DNA from: Acidovorax sp. T1
GTDB taxonomy: Bacteria > Pseudomonadota > Gammaproteobacteria > Burkholderiales > Burkholderiaceae_C
Reading direction: 5' to 3'
DNA: 64,000 nt
NCBI RefSeq assembly: GCF_002176815.1
Contig: NZ_CP021649.1
Coordinates: 62,001-126,000, forward strand
This document shows, piece by piece, positions 23,758-31,710 of this stretch; the first letter of the stretch is position 1, and each line of letters opens with the position of its first letter. The translations under genes and the position numbers were made by a program. The notes under the pieces were generated by a model, which worked only from the letters and a program-made list of their open reading frames with translations, did not search any database and was not told the DNA's origin.

Positions 23758-24451
23758 GGCTAAGTTCCCCCGTTGCGACAGGGGCGAGCACGTCTCGAGA
23801 GTCGCTCGGAAAGGGGTTTTTGTCTGCTCGTCACGTGCCATCGCATGGTACAGCCCTTTTCGCCGAGGGACTCCCCAGTTGCACAGGCATTGCCGCTACG
23901 CTAGCCGCCGTCGCGGTCTCACCGCGCAGGCGCACTCCTACAGCTGAGGCACAGTTGAGCGATGTTGAAAACAAAGCGATTCGCTCCAAGTCTATTTTCT
24001 CGTGCAATACCAAGGCCAGGAAAAAGCCCACCAAAGCAGCCGCATAGCGCCCGGCACATCCGGATGCTTCGAGCTTGGCAATGGCACGGGTACTCGCCTA
24101 ATGAGCAATATTGCCAATCCAAGAAATAGCCAAGCAGTCGACAGGAGTTGGACGATCGTCTTGAAGTTGTCGTCGATCACCCGCATGACCAATACACCGG
24201 CGAGGACATCCACCAGCTGCGCTTCATTTGCTTGTGCCGGGCGATGGACATGTCGCTCGAAGAGGTTCGAACACTGCTGAGCTTGGCTTTGCGCAGGAAA
24301 GCAGATTACCGAGCGGCGAATCTTGCACTGAATGAGCACATCGGTCATGTCCGCACCCACCTGCATCGGCCTCATGACGCGTTCATTGACGATGCTATTG
24401 AGATAATCTTTCTTATCGCAATAGCCATGTCGATCCACTAAACTGGCGATC
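23758..24451. other. 694-bp gap with a MerR-family gene scrap
   Basis: Apart from the regulator fragment at 24187-24369, no gene is supported. Hydrophobic frames on the minus strand (for example around 24010-24180) look membrane-like but have no start or family. The region is the seam between the metal cluster and the recombinase. Confidence 0.45.
24187..24369 (+). pseudogene. fragment of a CadR/PbrR-like MerR-family regulator
   Basis: Sixty residues read DQYTGEDIHQLRFICLCRAM, DMSLEEVRTLLSLALRRKAD and LNEHIGHVRTHLHR. This is the middle of MerR-type metal regulators (known relatives read YTDEDVHRLRFIRRARSLDM...LLDEHIGHV). The N-terminal helix-turn-helix and the C-terminal cysteine loop are missing and the frame continues into unrelated codons. 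It is a relic of a metal-regulated operon, perhaps the former regulator of the P1B-4 ATPase. Confidence 0.75.
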
Positions 24452-26152
24452 GTGAAAAGTACCCGAGTCTCCAAGCCGGCGAATGCGGAAAAGGAATTCC
24501 CCGGCACCGCGGCCCTCGCGGCGCTGCGCGCCTGGTACGCGGGCCTGGGTGCGCGAGCGGCCGTTGCCCAATATCTTGGGGTGGACAGGGCGGACGGCCA
24601 GTCCTCTCGCGCAATGCTGGGCGACATCCGCCGGCAGCTGACCAAGCATGCGCGCCAGCGGCACCGGGAAGACCTGGCCAGCCTGCTCGAACACTCGGCG
24701 GCGGAACGCGCGCAGCGCGCCCGCGCCGTGATGGATGCGATCGAGACGCTGCGGCATCTGCCGGTGCCCGCGCCCATGGTGACGGACGACCTCGAGCGCT
24801 GGCTGCCGGCGCGTGCCGCCGGCGCCATGAAAGCCCATGGCTTCAAGACCCTGGCCGATCTGACGGTGCGAATTCCGCGGCGCCGGCGCTGGTGGACGGG
24901 CATTCCCGGCTTGGGCGCGGCCAGCGCCAGGCAGATCGAAGCCTTCTTCGCCGCGCACGCGCACCTCACGCAGCAAGCCCGCGCGCTGGTGCCCATCGGC
25001 GCTCAAGATGATGTGGCGCCCTGGGAAAGGCTGCGCGTGCCCCATGAGGTCGACGGCTCGCGGGGCACCTTCCGCGCACCCAAGGCCACCTGCACGCTGG
25101 ACGCAAACGACGACTACGAGGCGGTGCAGGCTTGGCTGGCGCTGCACGAATCGGCTGCAACCCAGCGGGCCTACCGCAAGGAGGCCGAGCGGCTGATTCT
25201 GTGGGCCGTTGTGGAGCGCGGCCGGGCGCTGTCCTCGCTCACCACAGAAGACGCGGTCGCCTTTCGCGCCTTCTTGCGACACCCAGCGCCCAGGGCCCGC
25301 TGGATCGGCCCGGCGCGGCCGCGCTCGTCGCCCGAGTGGCGGCCGTTCATCGGTGGACTGTCAGCCCGATCGGTGGCCTACGCGCTGTCGGTGGTGGGCG
25401 CCATGTTCCGCTGGTTGATCCAGCAGCGCTACCTGCTGGCCAACCCGTTCGCCGGCATCAAGGTGCGCGGCGCATCGCGCTCCGAATCGCTGGCCGTCAC
25501 CCGGGTCTTCGGCGAAGGCGAATGGTCAGTGATCCAAGCGGTCGCCGAAGGCCTGGAATGGGGACATGGATGGCAGGCACCGGCGGCGCAGCGCCTGCGC
25601 TTCGTGCTGGACTTCGCCTACGCCACGGGCCTGCGCATCGGGGAGCTGGTCGGCGCCACGCTGGGACAGATCGAGACCGATGCGCATGGTGATCGCTGGC
25701 TGCACCTGGTGGGCAAGGGCAGTAAGGCCGGCAAGGTGGCGCTGCCGCCACTGGCTTGTGCGGCGCTGGACCGGTATCTGATGCAGCGCAAGCTGCCGAT
25801 CACGCCCGCGCGATGGGATCCGCTGGCACCGCTCATTGGCAGCCTCGATCAAGAGAGTACAGCGGGCATCACCGCGACGCGGCTGTGGAGTGTGATGCGA
25901 CGCTTTTTCACAAAGGTCGCCGAAGTCATTGAGAAGGACAGCCCGGCCACGGCCGAGAAACTGCGCCGTGCCAGCCCACATTGGATGCGCCACACCCATG
26001 CTACGCATGCATTGGCGCGCGGGGCCGAATTGACCACCGTGCGCGACAACCTGCGGCACGCATCGATTTCGACGACCTCAATCTACCTGCACGGCGACGA
26101 GGTTAAGCGGGCGCGGGAGATGGGGGAGGCTTTCGCAGCCCGGCGATCTTGA
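24452..26152 (+). CDS. long tyrosine recombinase (566 aa) with extra N-terminal domain
   Basis: Site-specific recombinase of the tyrosine family. The catalytic set is complete: Arg in TGLRIGEL, Lys in LVGKGSKAGKV, His-x-x-Arg in HWMRHTHAT, His/Arg in LRHASI, and Tyr in SIYLHGDE. The core-binding domain starts near residue 215 (ANDDYEAVQAWLALHES). The first ~200 residues are extra: a helical start (LAALRAWYAGLGARAAVAQYL) and a helix-hairpin-helix-like WTGIPGLGAASARQIEAFF. The gene at 27214 shares this layout (NLPGVGKGKAQRIAAHL). Start is GTG 24452 with a poor ribosome site. No attachment site could be set; it may serve a transposon or integrative element. Confidence 0.85.
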   Translation: MKSTRVSKPANAEKEFPGTAALAALRAWYAGLGARAAVAQYLGVDRADGQSSRAMLGDIRRQLTKHARQRHREDLASLLEHSAAERAQRARAVMDAIETLRHLPVPAPMVTDDLERWLPARAAGAMKAHGFKTLADLTVRIPRRRRWWTGIPGLGAASARQIEAFFAAHAHLTQQARALVPIGAQDDVAPWERLRVPHEVDGSRGTFRAPKATCTLDANDDYEAVQAWLALHESAATQRAYRKEAERLILWAVVERGRALSSLTTEDAVAFRAFLRHPAPRARWIGPARPRSSPEWRPFIGGLSARSVAYALSVVGAMFRWLIQQRYLLANPFAGIKVRGASRSESLAVTRVFGEGEWSVIQAVAEGLEWGHGWQAPAAQRLRFVLDFAYATGLRIGELVGATLGQIETDAHGDRWLHLVGKGSKAGKVALPPLACAALDRYLMQRKLPITPARWDPLAPLIGSLDQESTAGITATRLWSVMRRFFTKVAEVIEKDSPATAEKLRRASPHWMRHTHATHALARGAELTTVRDNLRHASISTTSIYLHGDEVKRAREMGEAFAARRS

Positions 26153-26164
26153 CGGGTCGCAGCG

Positions 26165-26494
26165 TCAGGCGAACTGCAGCTCGATCTTACCGGCACGCCG
26201 CCGTACTGGACCGACCACGATCTTCACGTCATGCCCCAGCTTGGCCACCAGTTCCAGCAGCTTCGCCTCGCTGACCCCGCGAAACTGGCCGCGCGTGATG
26301 CGGGAGATCTTGGACTGATCGATTTCCAGCAGCGCGGCGGCTCCCTGTTGCGTCAGGCGTCGCGCCTTGATGGCGCGGGCAATCTCAGCCGCGAGCTGCG
26401 ACTTGCGCTGCATTTCCGCAGCGTCGGCATAGCCCAGGTCCGCGTAGACGTTGGTGCTGCCTTCTTCGATGGTGATGTGGCTGTTCTGGCTCAT
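26165..26494 (-). CDS. higA: XRE-type antitoxin of a HigBA-like pair
   Basis: A 109-residue protein starting at ATG 26494, overlapping the toxin stop (ATGA). It opens MSQNSHITIEEGSTNVYADLGYADA, and the helix-turn-helix reads RRLTQQGAAALLEIDQSKISRI followed by TRGQFRGVS. Such antitoxins bind and silence the partner toxin and repress the shared promoter. Toxin-first order is the HigBA type. The longer in-frame start at 26521 lies inside the toxin gene and is less likely. Confidence 0.88.
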   Translation of the reverse strand: MSQNSHITIEEGSTNVYADLGYADAAEMQRKSQLAAEIARAIKARRLTQQGAAALLEIDQSKISRITRGQFRGVSEAKLLELVAKLGHDVKIVVGPVRRRAGKIELQFA

Positions 26495-26874
26495 CGCTTT
26501 ACTCCTTGCTTTGCTTGCCAAGCCTCAAAATCCTGCACCGCAGCCTTCAGCCGTGCCTTGATCAGGTCCAGGTCCTCCTTCGGCGTCTTGATGCCGCTCT
26601 TGGACTTCTTCTGAAAACAGTGCAGCACATAGACCCAGCCCGCGAACTTGACCGTGTAGACCGCCCGGAACGTGTCGCTCCGGAAATCCTCGACCACTTC
26701 CAAAACCGCGGCGGAACCAAACCCGCTCAGCGCCTTGGCGTCCGGGTGCTTGCCACCGGCTTGCGCCAGGTCGATCGCATGGCCGAACACGTCTTGGACG
26801 TCCTCGGGCATTCCGTCCAGATCCCGCTTGGCCGAGCCGACCCATTTGAGCGGTTTGCGCGGCTGGGTGGACAT
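26491..26874 (-). CDS. higB: RelE/HigB-like toxin (phage Gp49-like family)
   Basis: A 127-residue protein. The pattern is that of Gp49-like HigB toxins: GSAKRDLDGMPEDVQDVFGH, then LSGFGSAAVLEVVEDFRSDTFRAVYTVKF (in two parts) and VYVLHCFQKKSKSGIKTPKEDLDLI. Members are ribosome-dependent mRNA endonucleases. The gene lies first in the pair and overlaps the antitoxin by four bases. The dyad ATGCC-N6-GGCAT (26886-26901) stands 12 bases upstream, a likely operator. Confidence 0.88.
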   Translation of the reverse strand: MSTQPRKPLKWVGSAKRDLDGMPEDVQDVFGHAIDLAQAGGKHPDAKALSGFGSAAVLEVVEDFRSDTFRAVYTVKFAGWVYVLHCFQKKSKSGIKTPKEDLDLIKARLKAAVQDFEAWQAKQGVKR

Positions 26875-26885
26875 TAGTGGTGATT

Positions 26886-26901
26886 ATGCCAATTTAGGCA
26901 T
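26886..26901 (-). promoter_or_regulatory. dyad operator before the higBA pair
   Basis: ATGCC-AATTTA-GGCAT (26886-26901) is a perfect 5-bp dyad with a 6-bp AT-rich centre, 12 bases before the toxin start. It is where an XRE-type antitoxin would repress the pair. Confidence 0.55.
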
Positions 26902-27060
26902 AGACCGTCAAACCGAACTGAGCCCGGTGGGACGATGGCGGTGACATCTGATGAAAGGGAGCCGCAACCCTCAAAGCGCACCAATCTGCACGCAAAGGAC
27001 GGCGCGCCGGAAATTCAGATATTCACAAGTGGTTGTTTTTGAAAGAACTTTTTTCGCGAA

Positions 27061-27094
27061 GCGCACCAATTTGCACGGAAAGTACGATCACCCC
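27061..27094 (-). repeat. candidate Tn3-family terminal repeat
   Basis: On the minus strand it begins GGGGTGATCGTACTTTCCGT and goes on GCAAATTGG. It shares GGGGT, TC, TTTCCGTGCAA and TT in register with the Tn3-family end at 17551 (GGGGTAGTCTCGGTTTCCGT...), about two thirds of 30 positions. It might be the other end of that transposon or belong to a relative. No target duplication was found. Confidence 0.4.
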
Positions 27095-27176
27095 ATCCAC
27101 GGGACGTCGCCAATGTCGACCTGCATGTATTCCTTTCAACTTCGACGCCCTTCCCACATCCCGCTACCGAATGTGA

Positions 27177-27201
27177 TTAAGATAATGCTACATTATCTTA
27201 A
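27177..27201. repeat. 11-bp perfect inverted repeat before a recombinase gene
   Basis: TTAAGATAATG (27177-27187), loop CTA, CATTATCTTAA (27191-27201). It ends 12 bases before GTG 27214. Two 11-bp arms around a short centre are the form of a tyrosine-recombinase core site, but also of an operator; no T-run supports a terminator. Confidence 0.5.
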
Positions 27202-27213
27202 GTCAAAAAACAG

Positions 27214-29079
27214 GTGACAAAAATCGCTCCCCCTGTCGATCTGGGTCGAAAACCCAATCCAATCAAGGACTTGCAACGTCGCCAGACCCGAGCGAATGTA
27301 CGTTTCATACATCGGCTTGGTCCCCACCATTTCGCACATCTGCGCGCTGTGGCCGAAGGTATTGACCTCAACGAGAGCGCCCTGCGTTACCTCGGCATCG
27401 AGCACGGTAACGAGGCCATCACCGCCCACCGGCAAACTGTGGATCAGGTTCGCGCCATCGCTCGGCGTAGAGGAGACTCAGCGTGGCGTCTGATAGGCGT
27501 GCGGATTCGGGTCCAGGACTTCAGCTTGCGGCCCAGCCTGGAAGATTTCATCGTTGACCGGGACCTGGATGGATGGAGCGAGTCCGAGCAACTGGAGTTC
27601 TACGAGGCAGCTTTCCCGACCGACCACAAGGCCGAACGGCGCGACCGATTGCGCCGCAGGCAGCTGGAGCTGTTGCGAAGTCTGGAAACGAGCAATGCCG
27701 AACAGCCCAAACCCCAGGACATGGTGACCGGCTGGTTCGACGAGCGCAGCGCAACCAAGCTCGTCGGCGCGGGGTTTATCAACCTAGGCGAGATGGCCAA
27801 AGCCATTGCTGCCGGGGGACGCTGGTATCGCAACCTACCGGGTGTGGGCAAAGGCAAGGCCCAGCGCATTGCGGCTCACCTCCACACTCTCATCCCGTCA
27901 GCGACGCCACCCTTGAGGCGCCTCTTCGCCCTGCCCTCCTCTGCCCTGGCCGACCATCCGCTGGAGCTTGAATGGCTCCCTAGAAACGCTTATCAAGAGT
28001 CTCTGCAGACACCGCCAATGGAGCTACCTCTGTCGGGGTCGGGCTCCATGCTCAATGCCTCAAGCGACCTGCAGGCTATGCGCACCTGGATCCAGACCCA
28101 TGCAGGCTCTGCCGCCACGGTCAAGAGTTTCTGGCGGGAGGCTCGTGTCTTCATGCTCTGGCTCCAGTGGGAGCGCGGGGGCATCACTTTTTCAGAGGTC
28201 AAGGTCGAGGACTGCCTGGCGTTCAGGGCCTTCACCGAGAACATACCGGCCCACTGGATATCGCGTGAGCGCGCCAGCCCTGGCCAACCCGGTTGGGCAC
28301 CATTTCGTGGACAGCTTTCGCAATCGAGCCGGCACCACCTGCTCAACATTGTGGGCGCCCTCTTCGCTTATTTGAAGTTGGCCGACTACATCGGCCAAAA
28401 CCCATGGCCGCTGATCAAGACCCGCGCCTCAATGAAAAAGACTGCTGTCAACAGCGTAGACACTCGCGCCTTTTCCGAAGACGCTCAGACTGAAATCCAA
28501 CGTTTCATTGATGCACAACCACCCTCCCCTTCCCGCGCGCGCATGCGGTTCATCGTCGGATTCTTGTCGGGTGTCGGACTGCGCGCCTCTGAATTGCTGG
28601 CAGCCAGGTTGGGCGATCTGCGCTATGTCAGCGGAGGGTATGTGTTGCAGGTGATAGGCAAAGGAGGTACGCCGCGTGTCGTAGCCATCCCCCCTTCTGC
28701 CTTGGTGGCACTGGAGGACTACCTCGAGGCCCGCGGTATCGGCAGCCTGCAGCAAGCTCCTGTAAAAGCTCCGTTACTGGCCAGCGCCAAAGGTCCCATG
28801 GAATCCATTGGCTACCAGGCTCTGTACCTCACCGTACGCACCTGGTTGAGGAATGCGATTAACGCATCCCTCCTCCCCTCTGCCGAACGTCAATCGCTTG
28901 CAGGCGCATCGGCACACTGGCTGCGACATACCTTTGCAACTCGCGCAATTAAACGCGAGGTACCCATGGAAGTAGTTCAAGCTCAGCTGGGTCACGCCAA
29001 TATCAGCACGACGATGAACATTTACGCCAAGGCTCCATTGGAGCGCCAGATCGAAACCATCTCTGCCGCGTTTAAGTGA
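27214..29079 (+). CDS. long tyrosine recombinase (621 aa), second of the same layout
   Basis: Catalytic residues: Arg in GVGLRASELL, Lys in VIGKGGTPRV, HWLRHTFAT with His-x-x-Arg, LGHANIS with His, and Tyr in TMNIYAKAP, so it should be active. The first ~290 residues are an extra part; a helix-hairpin-helix-like YRNLPGVGKGKAQRIAAHL lies at about residues 205-225, as in the recombinase at 24452, though overall similarity is modest. Start GTG 27214 is the first of the frame; ribosome site weak. The inverted repeat at 27177-27201 lies right before it. It probably moves a unit whose limits cannot be seen here, or acts on plasmid forms. Confidence 0.85.
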   Translation: MTKIAPPVDLGRKPNPIKDLQRRQTRANVRFIHRLGPHHFAHLRAVAEGIDLNESALRYLGIEHGNEAITAHRQTVDQVRAIARRRGDSAWRLIGVRIRVQDFSLRPSLEDFIVDRDLDGWSESEQLEFYEAAFPTDHKAERRDRLRRRQLELLRSLETSNAEQPKPQDMVTGWFDERSATKLVGAGFINLGEMAKAIAAGGRWYRNLPGVGKGKAQRIAAHLHTLIPSATPPLRRLFALPSSALADHPLELEWLPRNAYQESLQTPPMELPLSGSGSMLNASSDLQAMRTWIQTHAGSAATVKSFWREARVFMLWLQWERGGITFSEVKVEDCLAFRAFTENIPAHWISRERASPGQPGWAPFRGQLSQSSRHHLLNIVGALFAYLKLADYIGQNPWPLIKTRASMKKTAVNSVDTRAFSEDAQTEIQRFIDAQPPSPSRARMRFIVGFLSGVGLRASELLAARLGDLRYVSGGYVLQVIGKGGTPRVVAIPPSALVALEDYLEARGIGSLQQAPVKAPLLASAKGPMESIGYQALYLTVRTWLRNAINASLLPSAERQSLAGASAHWLRHTFATRAIKREVPMEVVQAQLGHANISTTMNIYAKAPLERQIETISAAFK

Positions 29080-29634
29080 AATTGACGACACCCAACGTTG
29101 TCGAGAAACTTGCTGAAATGAATACACCAAATCCATCCTGAAACCACATGGCGTTCGACGCATTCGATCCCATCAGCAAAAGGGTCTCTTCGTCTAATTA
29201 AGCAAAGTTTTCACATTCCAATGGTGCGCCATAGCATATCGATGTACGGGGACTCCTCTTGAATGGCCGCACATCTACGGCAACTCCTTGATTTCGGAAA
29301 TAGTGCTCTTCAAGCACTCAAGACTTTTTGCCTAACGCACCCGCCCCTCTAAATTCCAAAACCCCAAACACCGCAGCCACCCAGACTCGTTATTGTTGCT
29401 GCCACATCCGCTCATCAACGAACAAAACCCCTAATTCATTAGGCAAGAAATTTTCAGCAGAGCAGCTCCACCCACAAATACGGCACGTATCAAGCCTGCT
29501 GCCAGAACTCGTTGGACATCCACAGACCCAACGCCCCTACCGTGACCTCCCACTTACGGCACTTCTGAAAAATCTCAGAAATAATCCGACACAGGGCAGG
29601 CACCCGAACCAAACAACAAACTCAACGACGAGAA

Positions 29635-29650
29635 GTTGGCTCGAGCCAAC
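29635..29650. other. parS: parS-like centromere site 1
   Basis: GTTGGCTCGAGCCAAC, a perfect 16-bp palindrome. It shares the 14-bp core TTGGCTCGAGCCAA with the sites at 29794 and 29849 and, with one change, with 30840 inside parB. Clusters of one palindrome around parAB are the usual ParB-binding centromere. Confidence 0.8.
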
Positions 29651-29793
29651 CCATCGACCCCTAGCTATTCAGCGAATGCTGAAAAAACTCCAAACACAAG
29701 CAGATCAACACCCGCGCACAAACCACCCCGGGCACTATCGCCCCTAAAGTCAGTCACCAGACTCACATCGACATGTGTGACGCGAAAAGCATC

Positions 29794-29807
29794 TTGGCTC
29801 GAGCCAA
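29794..29807. other. parS: parS-like centromere site 2
   Basis: TTGGCTCGAGCCAA, a perfect 14-bp palindrome, 207 bases upstream of the parA start. Confidence 0.8.
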
Positions 29808-29848
29808 CCCACACGTCTTCGGCTCGGAAGTTGGGGCATCAACCGATG

Positions 29849-29864
29849 CTTGGCTCGAGCCAAG
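29849..29864. other. parS: parS-like centromere site 3
   Basis: CTTGGCTCGAGCCAAG, a perfect 16-bp palindrome, the site nearest to parA (150 bases upstream); it could also help in autorepression. Confidence 0.8.
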
Positions 29865-30014
29865 ATTCTGGTTACTGATTTCCAGGCGACGAGCTGCAAC
29901 CGATGTTGCATTTGTTGAAAATATTCAAGTTGAATCAGATTTAATATTGACTAGGCATTGTATTTTCATAGAAAATATGCCGATACGTTTTTTGCCTTAT
30001 GAAAGAAATTTGAT

Positions 30015-30683
30015 ATGGTTATCACCATCGGAGCAGAAAAAGGCGGCGTCGCAAAGACCAGACTTGCAACTCATATAGCAGCTTTGGCAGCGGCAAATGG
30101 CGTGGATGTCGTTCTTTTAGATACGGACAAGCAAGGATCGGCGATGAGCTGGTCAAAGATTCGTAACGATGAGGGCGTCACACCATCAATTCCCGTACTC
30201 GCTTTGCCACCGAATCCAGCACGTGAACTCGCAAATCTCTCGAAAAAATACACCTTGGTCGTTGTAGATATCGGAGCTCAAAACTACAGAACCATGCTCG
30301 AGTGCGCATTGCTCAGCGATATCGTCTTAGTTCCATGTGGTGCTGACCAGCAAGAAGTTGAATCGACTTTGAATGTCTTCGACACTCTTAGAGAGATGGG
30401 GCCCCGCCACGAGTCCGGCGAAATTCCAGCCCACGTCGTTCTCACTCGCGTTTCACCGCTCGAAGGTGCCAAAGCCACGGCGGAACTGCGCGAGTTCCTC
30501 ACCAGCGAGGGTATCTCGGTGTTCAAGTCTCAAATTGCTCACCGCACCTCTTGGCTGGCCACCGGCAAGAGCGGTCGCGCAGTGCATGAGCTAAAAGGCC
30601 GCGAACGCTCACAAAAGGCGGTTGATGAAATGCAAGCTGTTTACGACGAGATCCTAAGCCGCATCAATGGTGAGGAGCAATGA
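30015..30683 (+). CDS. parA: ParA-type partition ATPase
   Basis: A 222-residue Walker-type ATPase that moves plasmid copies apart with ParB. It starts almost at the deviant Walker A: MVITIGAEKGGVAKTRLATH (KGGVAKT fits KGGxxK[ST]). Further motifs: VDVVLLDTDKQGSAMSW (Walker A'), YTLVVVDIGAQNY (Walker B) and VPCGADQQEVEST. The short form with no N-terminal DNA-binding domain is the type Ib kind, in which ParB rather than ParA usually represses the operon. It is coupled to parB by a 4-base overlap, and parS-like palindromes lie upstream. Confidence 0.93.
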   Translation: MVITIGAEKGGVAKTRLATHIAALAAANGVDVVLLDTDKQGSAMSWSKIRNDEGVTPSIPVLALPPNPARELANLSKKYTLVVVDIGAQNYRTMLECALLSDIVLVPCGADQQEVESTLNVFDTLREMGPRHESGEIPAHVVLTRVSPLEGAKATAELREFLTSEGISVFKSQIAHRTSWLATGKSGRAVHELKGRERSQKAVDEMQAVYDEILSRINGEEQ

Positions 30684-31678
30684 ACATGGCTACCAGTTTT
30701 AAAAAACGCGAAGTCTCCGCTGACCGCGTCGCTGCAGTTGAATCAGTCTCAGCAAGCATTCCCATCGTCGGTGATCCGCGCATGAGTCCATCCGAGATAG
30801 GCCTAGCAGACACGCGCCCCGTGCTTATCACCTCAGGAGTTGGTTCGAGCCAAGATCGGACTGCGGTCTCTTCAGACTACCAGGTAGGAACCGTCTATGA
30901 CGTCCCTGTCGGCCTCATCAAGTCAAATCCATTCAATCCCCGCGCTGTCTACACGACCACTGCAGTGGACAACATGGCTCTTTCGCTGTCGACTTCAGGA
31001 CAGCGCATCTCCGCTACTGGCTACATTGACGACCAAGGGAGCATCACCCTTATTGAAGGTGAGACGCGGTTGCGCGGCGCCCGCGCCGCGGGACTTGCGA
31101 CGTTACGCATCGAGATTCGGCCCCGTCCGGCAAGCGATAGAGAACTCTACGAGGAAGCTCGCGCGGCCAATGTTGAGCGACGCGAGCAGACGCCTCTGGA
31201 TGACGCGATCAAATGGAAAGAGCTGCTAGCAAAAAAGGTCTATCAGACTCAAGCAGCATTGGCAAAATCTCTCGGCCTGGGCGAAGACCACGTCAGTCGA
31301 ACGCTGTCGTTGGCCGGCCTGTCCAACAGAGTCATACACGCCGTAGCCGAGAACCCGGAGCTGCTAAATCACAAGATGCTCAATGCACTCCGTGAATTCT
31401 GGGATGTCGAGGGAGATGAGGCTACTCTCGAACTCATCCTCGAAGTCGCAAAAACAGGCATGGGATATCGCGACGTCGTGGCCAGGCGCAAAGCCGCTGT
31501 CAAGGGCCCCGTGAAGCGCCCTCGCTCCACACGTGAGGCGCTCAGCTTCAAAGGCGCTAAAGGCGAACTCAAATCCTTCGAGGAGGACGGCCGAATCGAA
31601 CTCAGTCTGAGGGGTCTCAGTCCCGAGACTGCCCATGAAATTACGTCGAAACTAATGGCATTGTTTTCGAAAGAGTAA
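30680..31678 (+). CDS. parB: ParB-type centromere-binding protein
   Basis: A 332-residue protein. The ParB/Srx-like N-terminal domain is seen from about residue 70 (YDVPVGLIKSNPFNPRAVYT), with LIEGETRLRGARAAGLATL as the CTP-binding GERR-like stretch and ARAANVERREQTPLDDAIKW after it. The helix-turn-helix is TQAALAKSLGLGEDHVSRTLSL. The C-terminus is probably the dimer domain. It overlaps parA by four bases. One parS-like site (TTGGTTCGAGCCAA, 30840-30853) lies inside the gene. It should load on parS and stimulate ParA. Confidence 0.93.
   Translation: MNMATSFKKREVSADRVAAVESVSASIPIVGDPRMSPSEIGLADTRPVLITSGVGSSQDRTAVSSDYQVGTVYDVPVGLIKSNPFNPRAVYTTTAVDNMALSLSTSGQRISATGYIDDQGSITLIEGETRLRGARAAGLATLRIEIRPRPASDRELYEEARAANVERREQTPLDDAIKWKELLAKKVYQTQAALAKSLGLGEDHVSRTLSLAGLSNRVIHAVAENPELLNHKMLNALREFWDVEGDEATLELILEVAKTGMGYRDVVARRKAAVKGPVKRPRSTREALSFKGAKGELKSFEEDGRIELSLRGLSPETAHEITSKLMALFSKE
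30840..30853. other. parS: parS-like site 4, inside parB
   Basis: TTGGTTCGAGCCAA, one base different from the palindrome core of sites 1-3. Its lying within the coding sequence (residues about 54-58) is tolerated in several plasmids. Confidence 0.65.
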
Positions 31679-31710
31679 TTCGCTTCGGGGCAGGGCAGGG
31701 CAATCTAGCT

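Larger units (their letters stand above)
26902..27213. other. gap with duplicated Tn3-end-like repeats and an inverted repeat
   Basis: No gene is supported. Two related words, GCGCACCAATCTGCACGCAA (26976-26995) and GCGCACCAATTTGCACGGAA (27061-27080), stand 85 bases apart. The second continues to CCCC at 27094 and reads like a Tn3-family end on the minus strand. A strong inverted repeat lies at 27177-27201 just before the recombinase start. Confidence 0.5.
29080..30014. other. 935-bp low-GC gap carrying the parS cluster
   Basis: No gene is supported; the base composition falls well below that of the neighbours. Three TTGGCTCGAGCCAA palindromes lie at 29635-29650, 29794-29807 and 29849-29864, upstream of parA. 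The rest, including 29080-29630, shows nothing assignable. Confidence 0.6.

Noticed and set aside
23992..24996. 334-codon minus-strand frame including a hydrophobic end
   Set aside because: Most of it is antisense to the recombinase at 24452; the membrane-like part has no start or family, and the plus strand holds a clear MerR-family fragment there.
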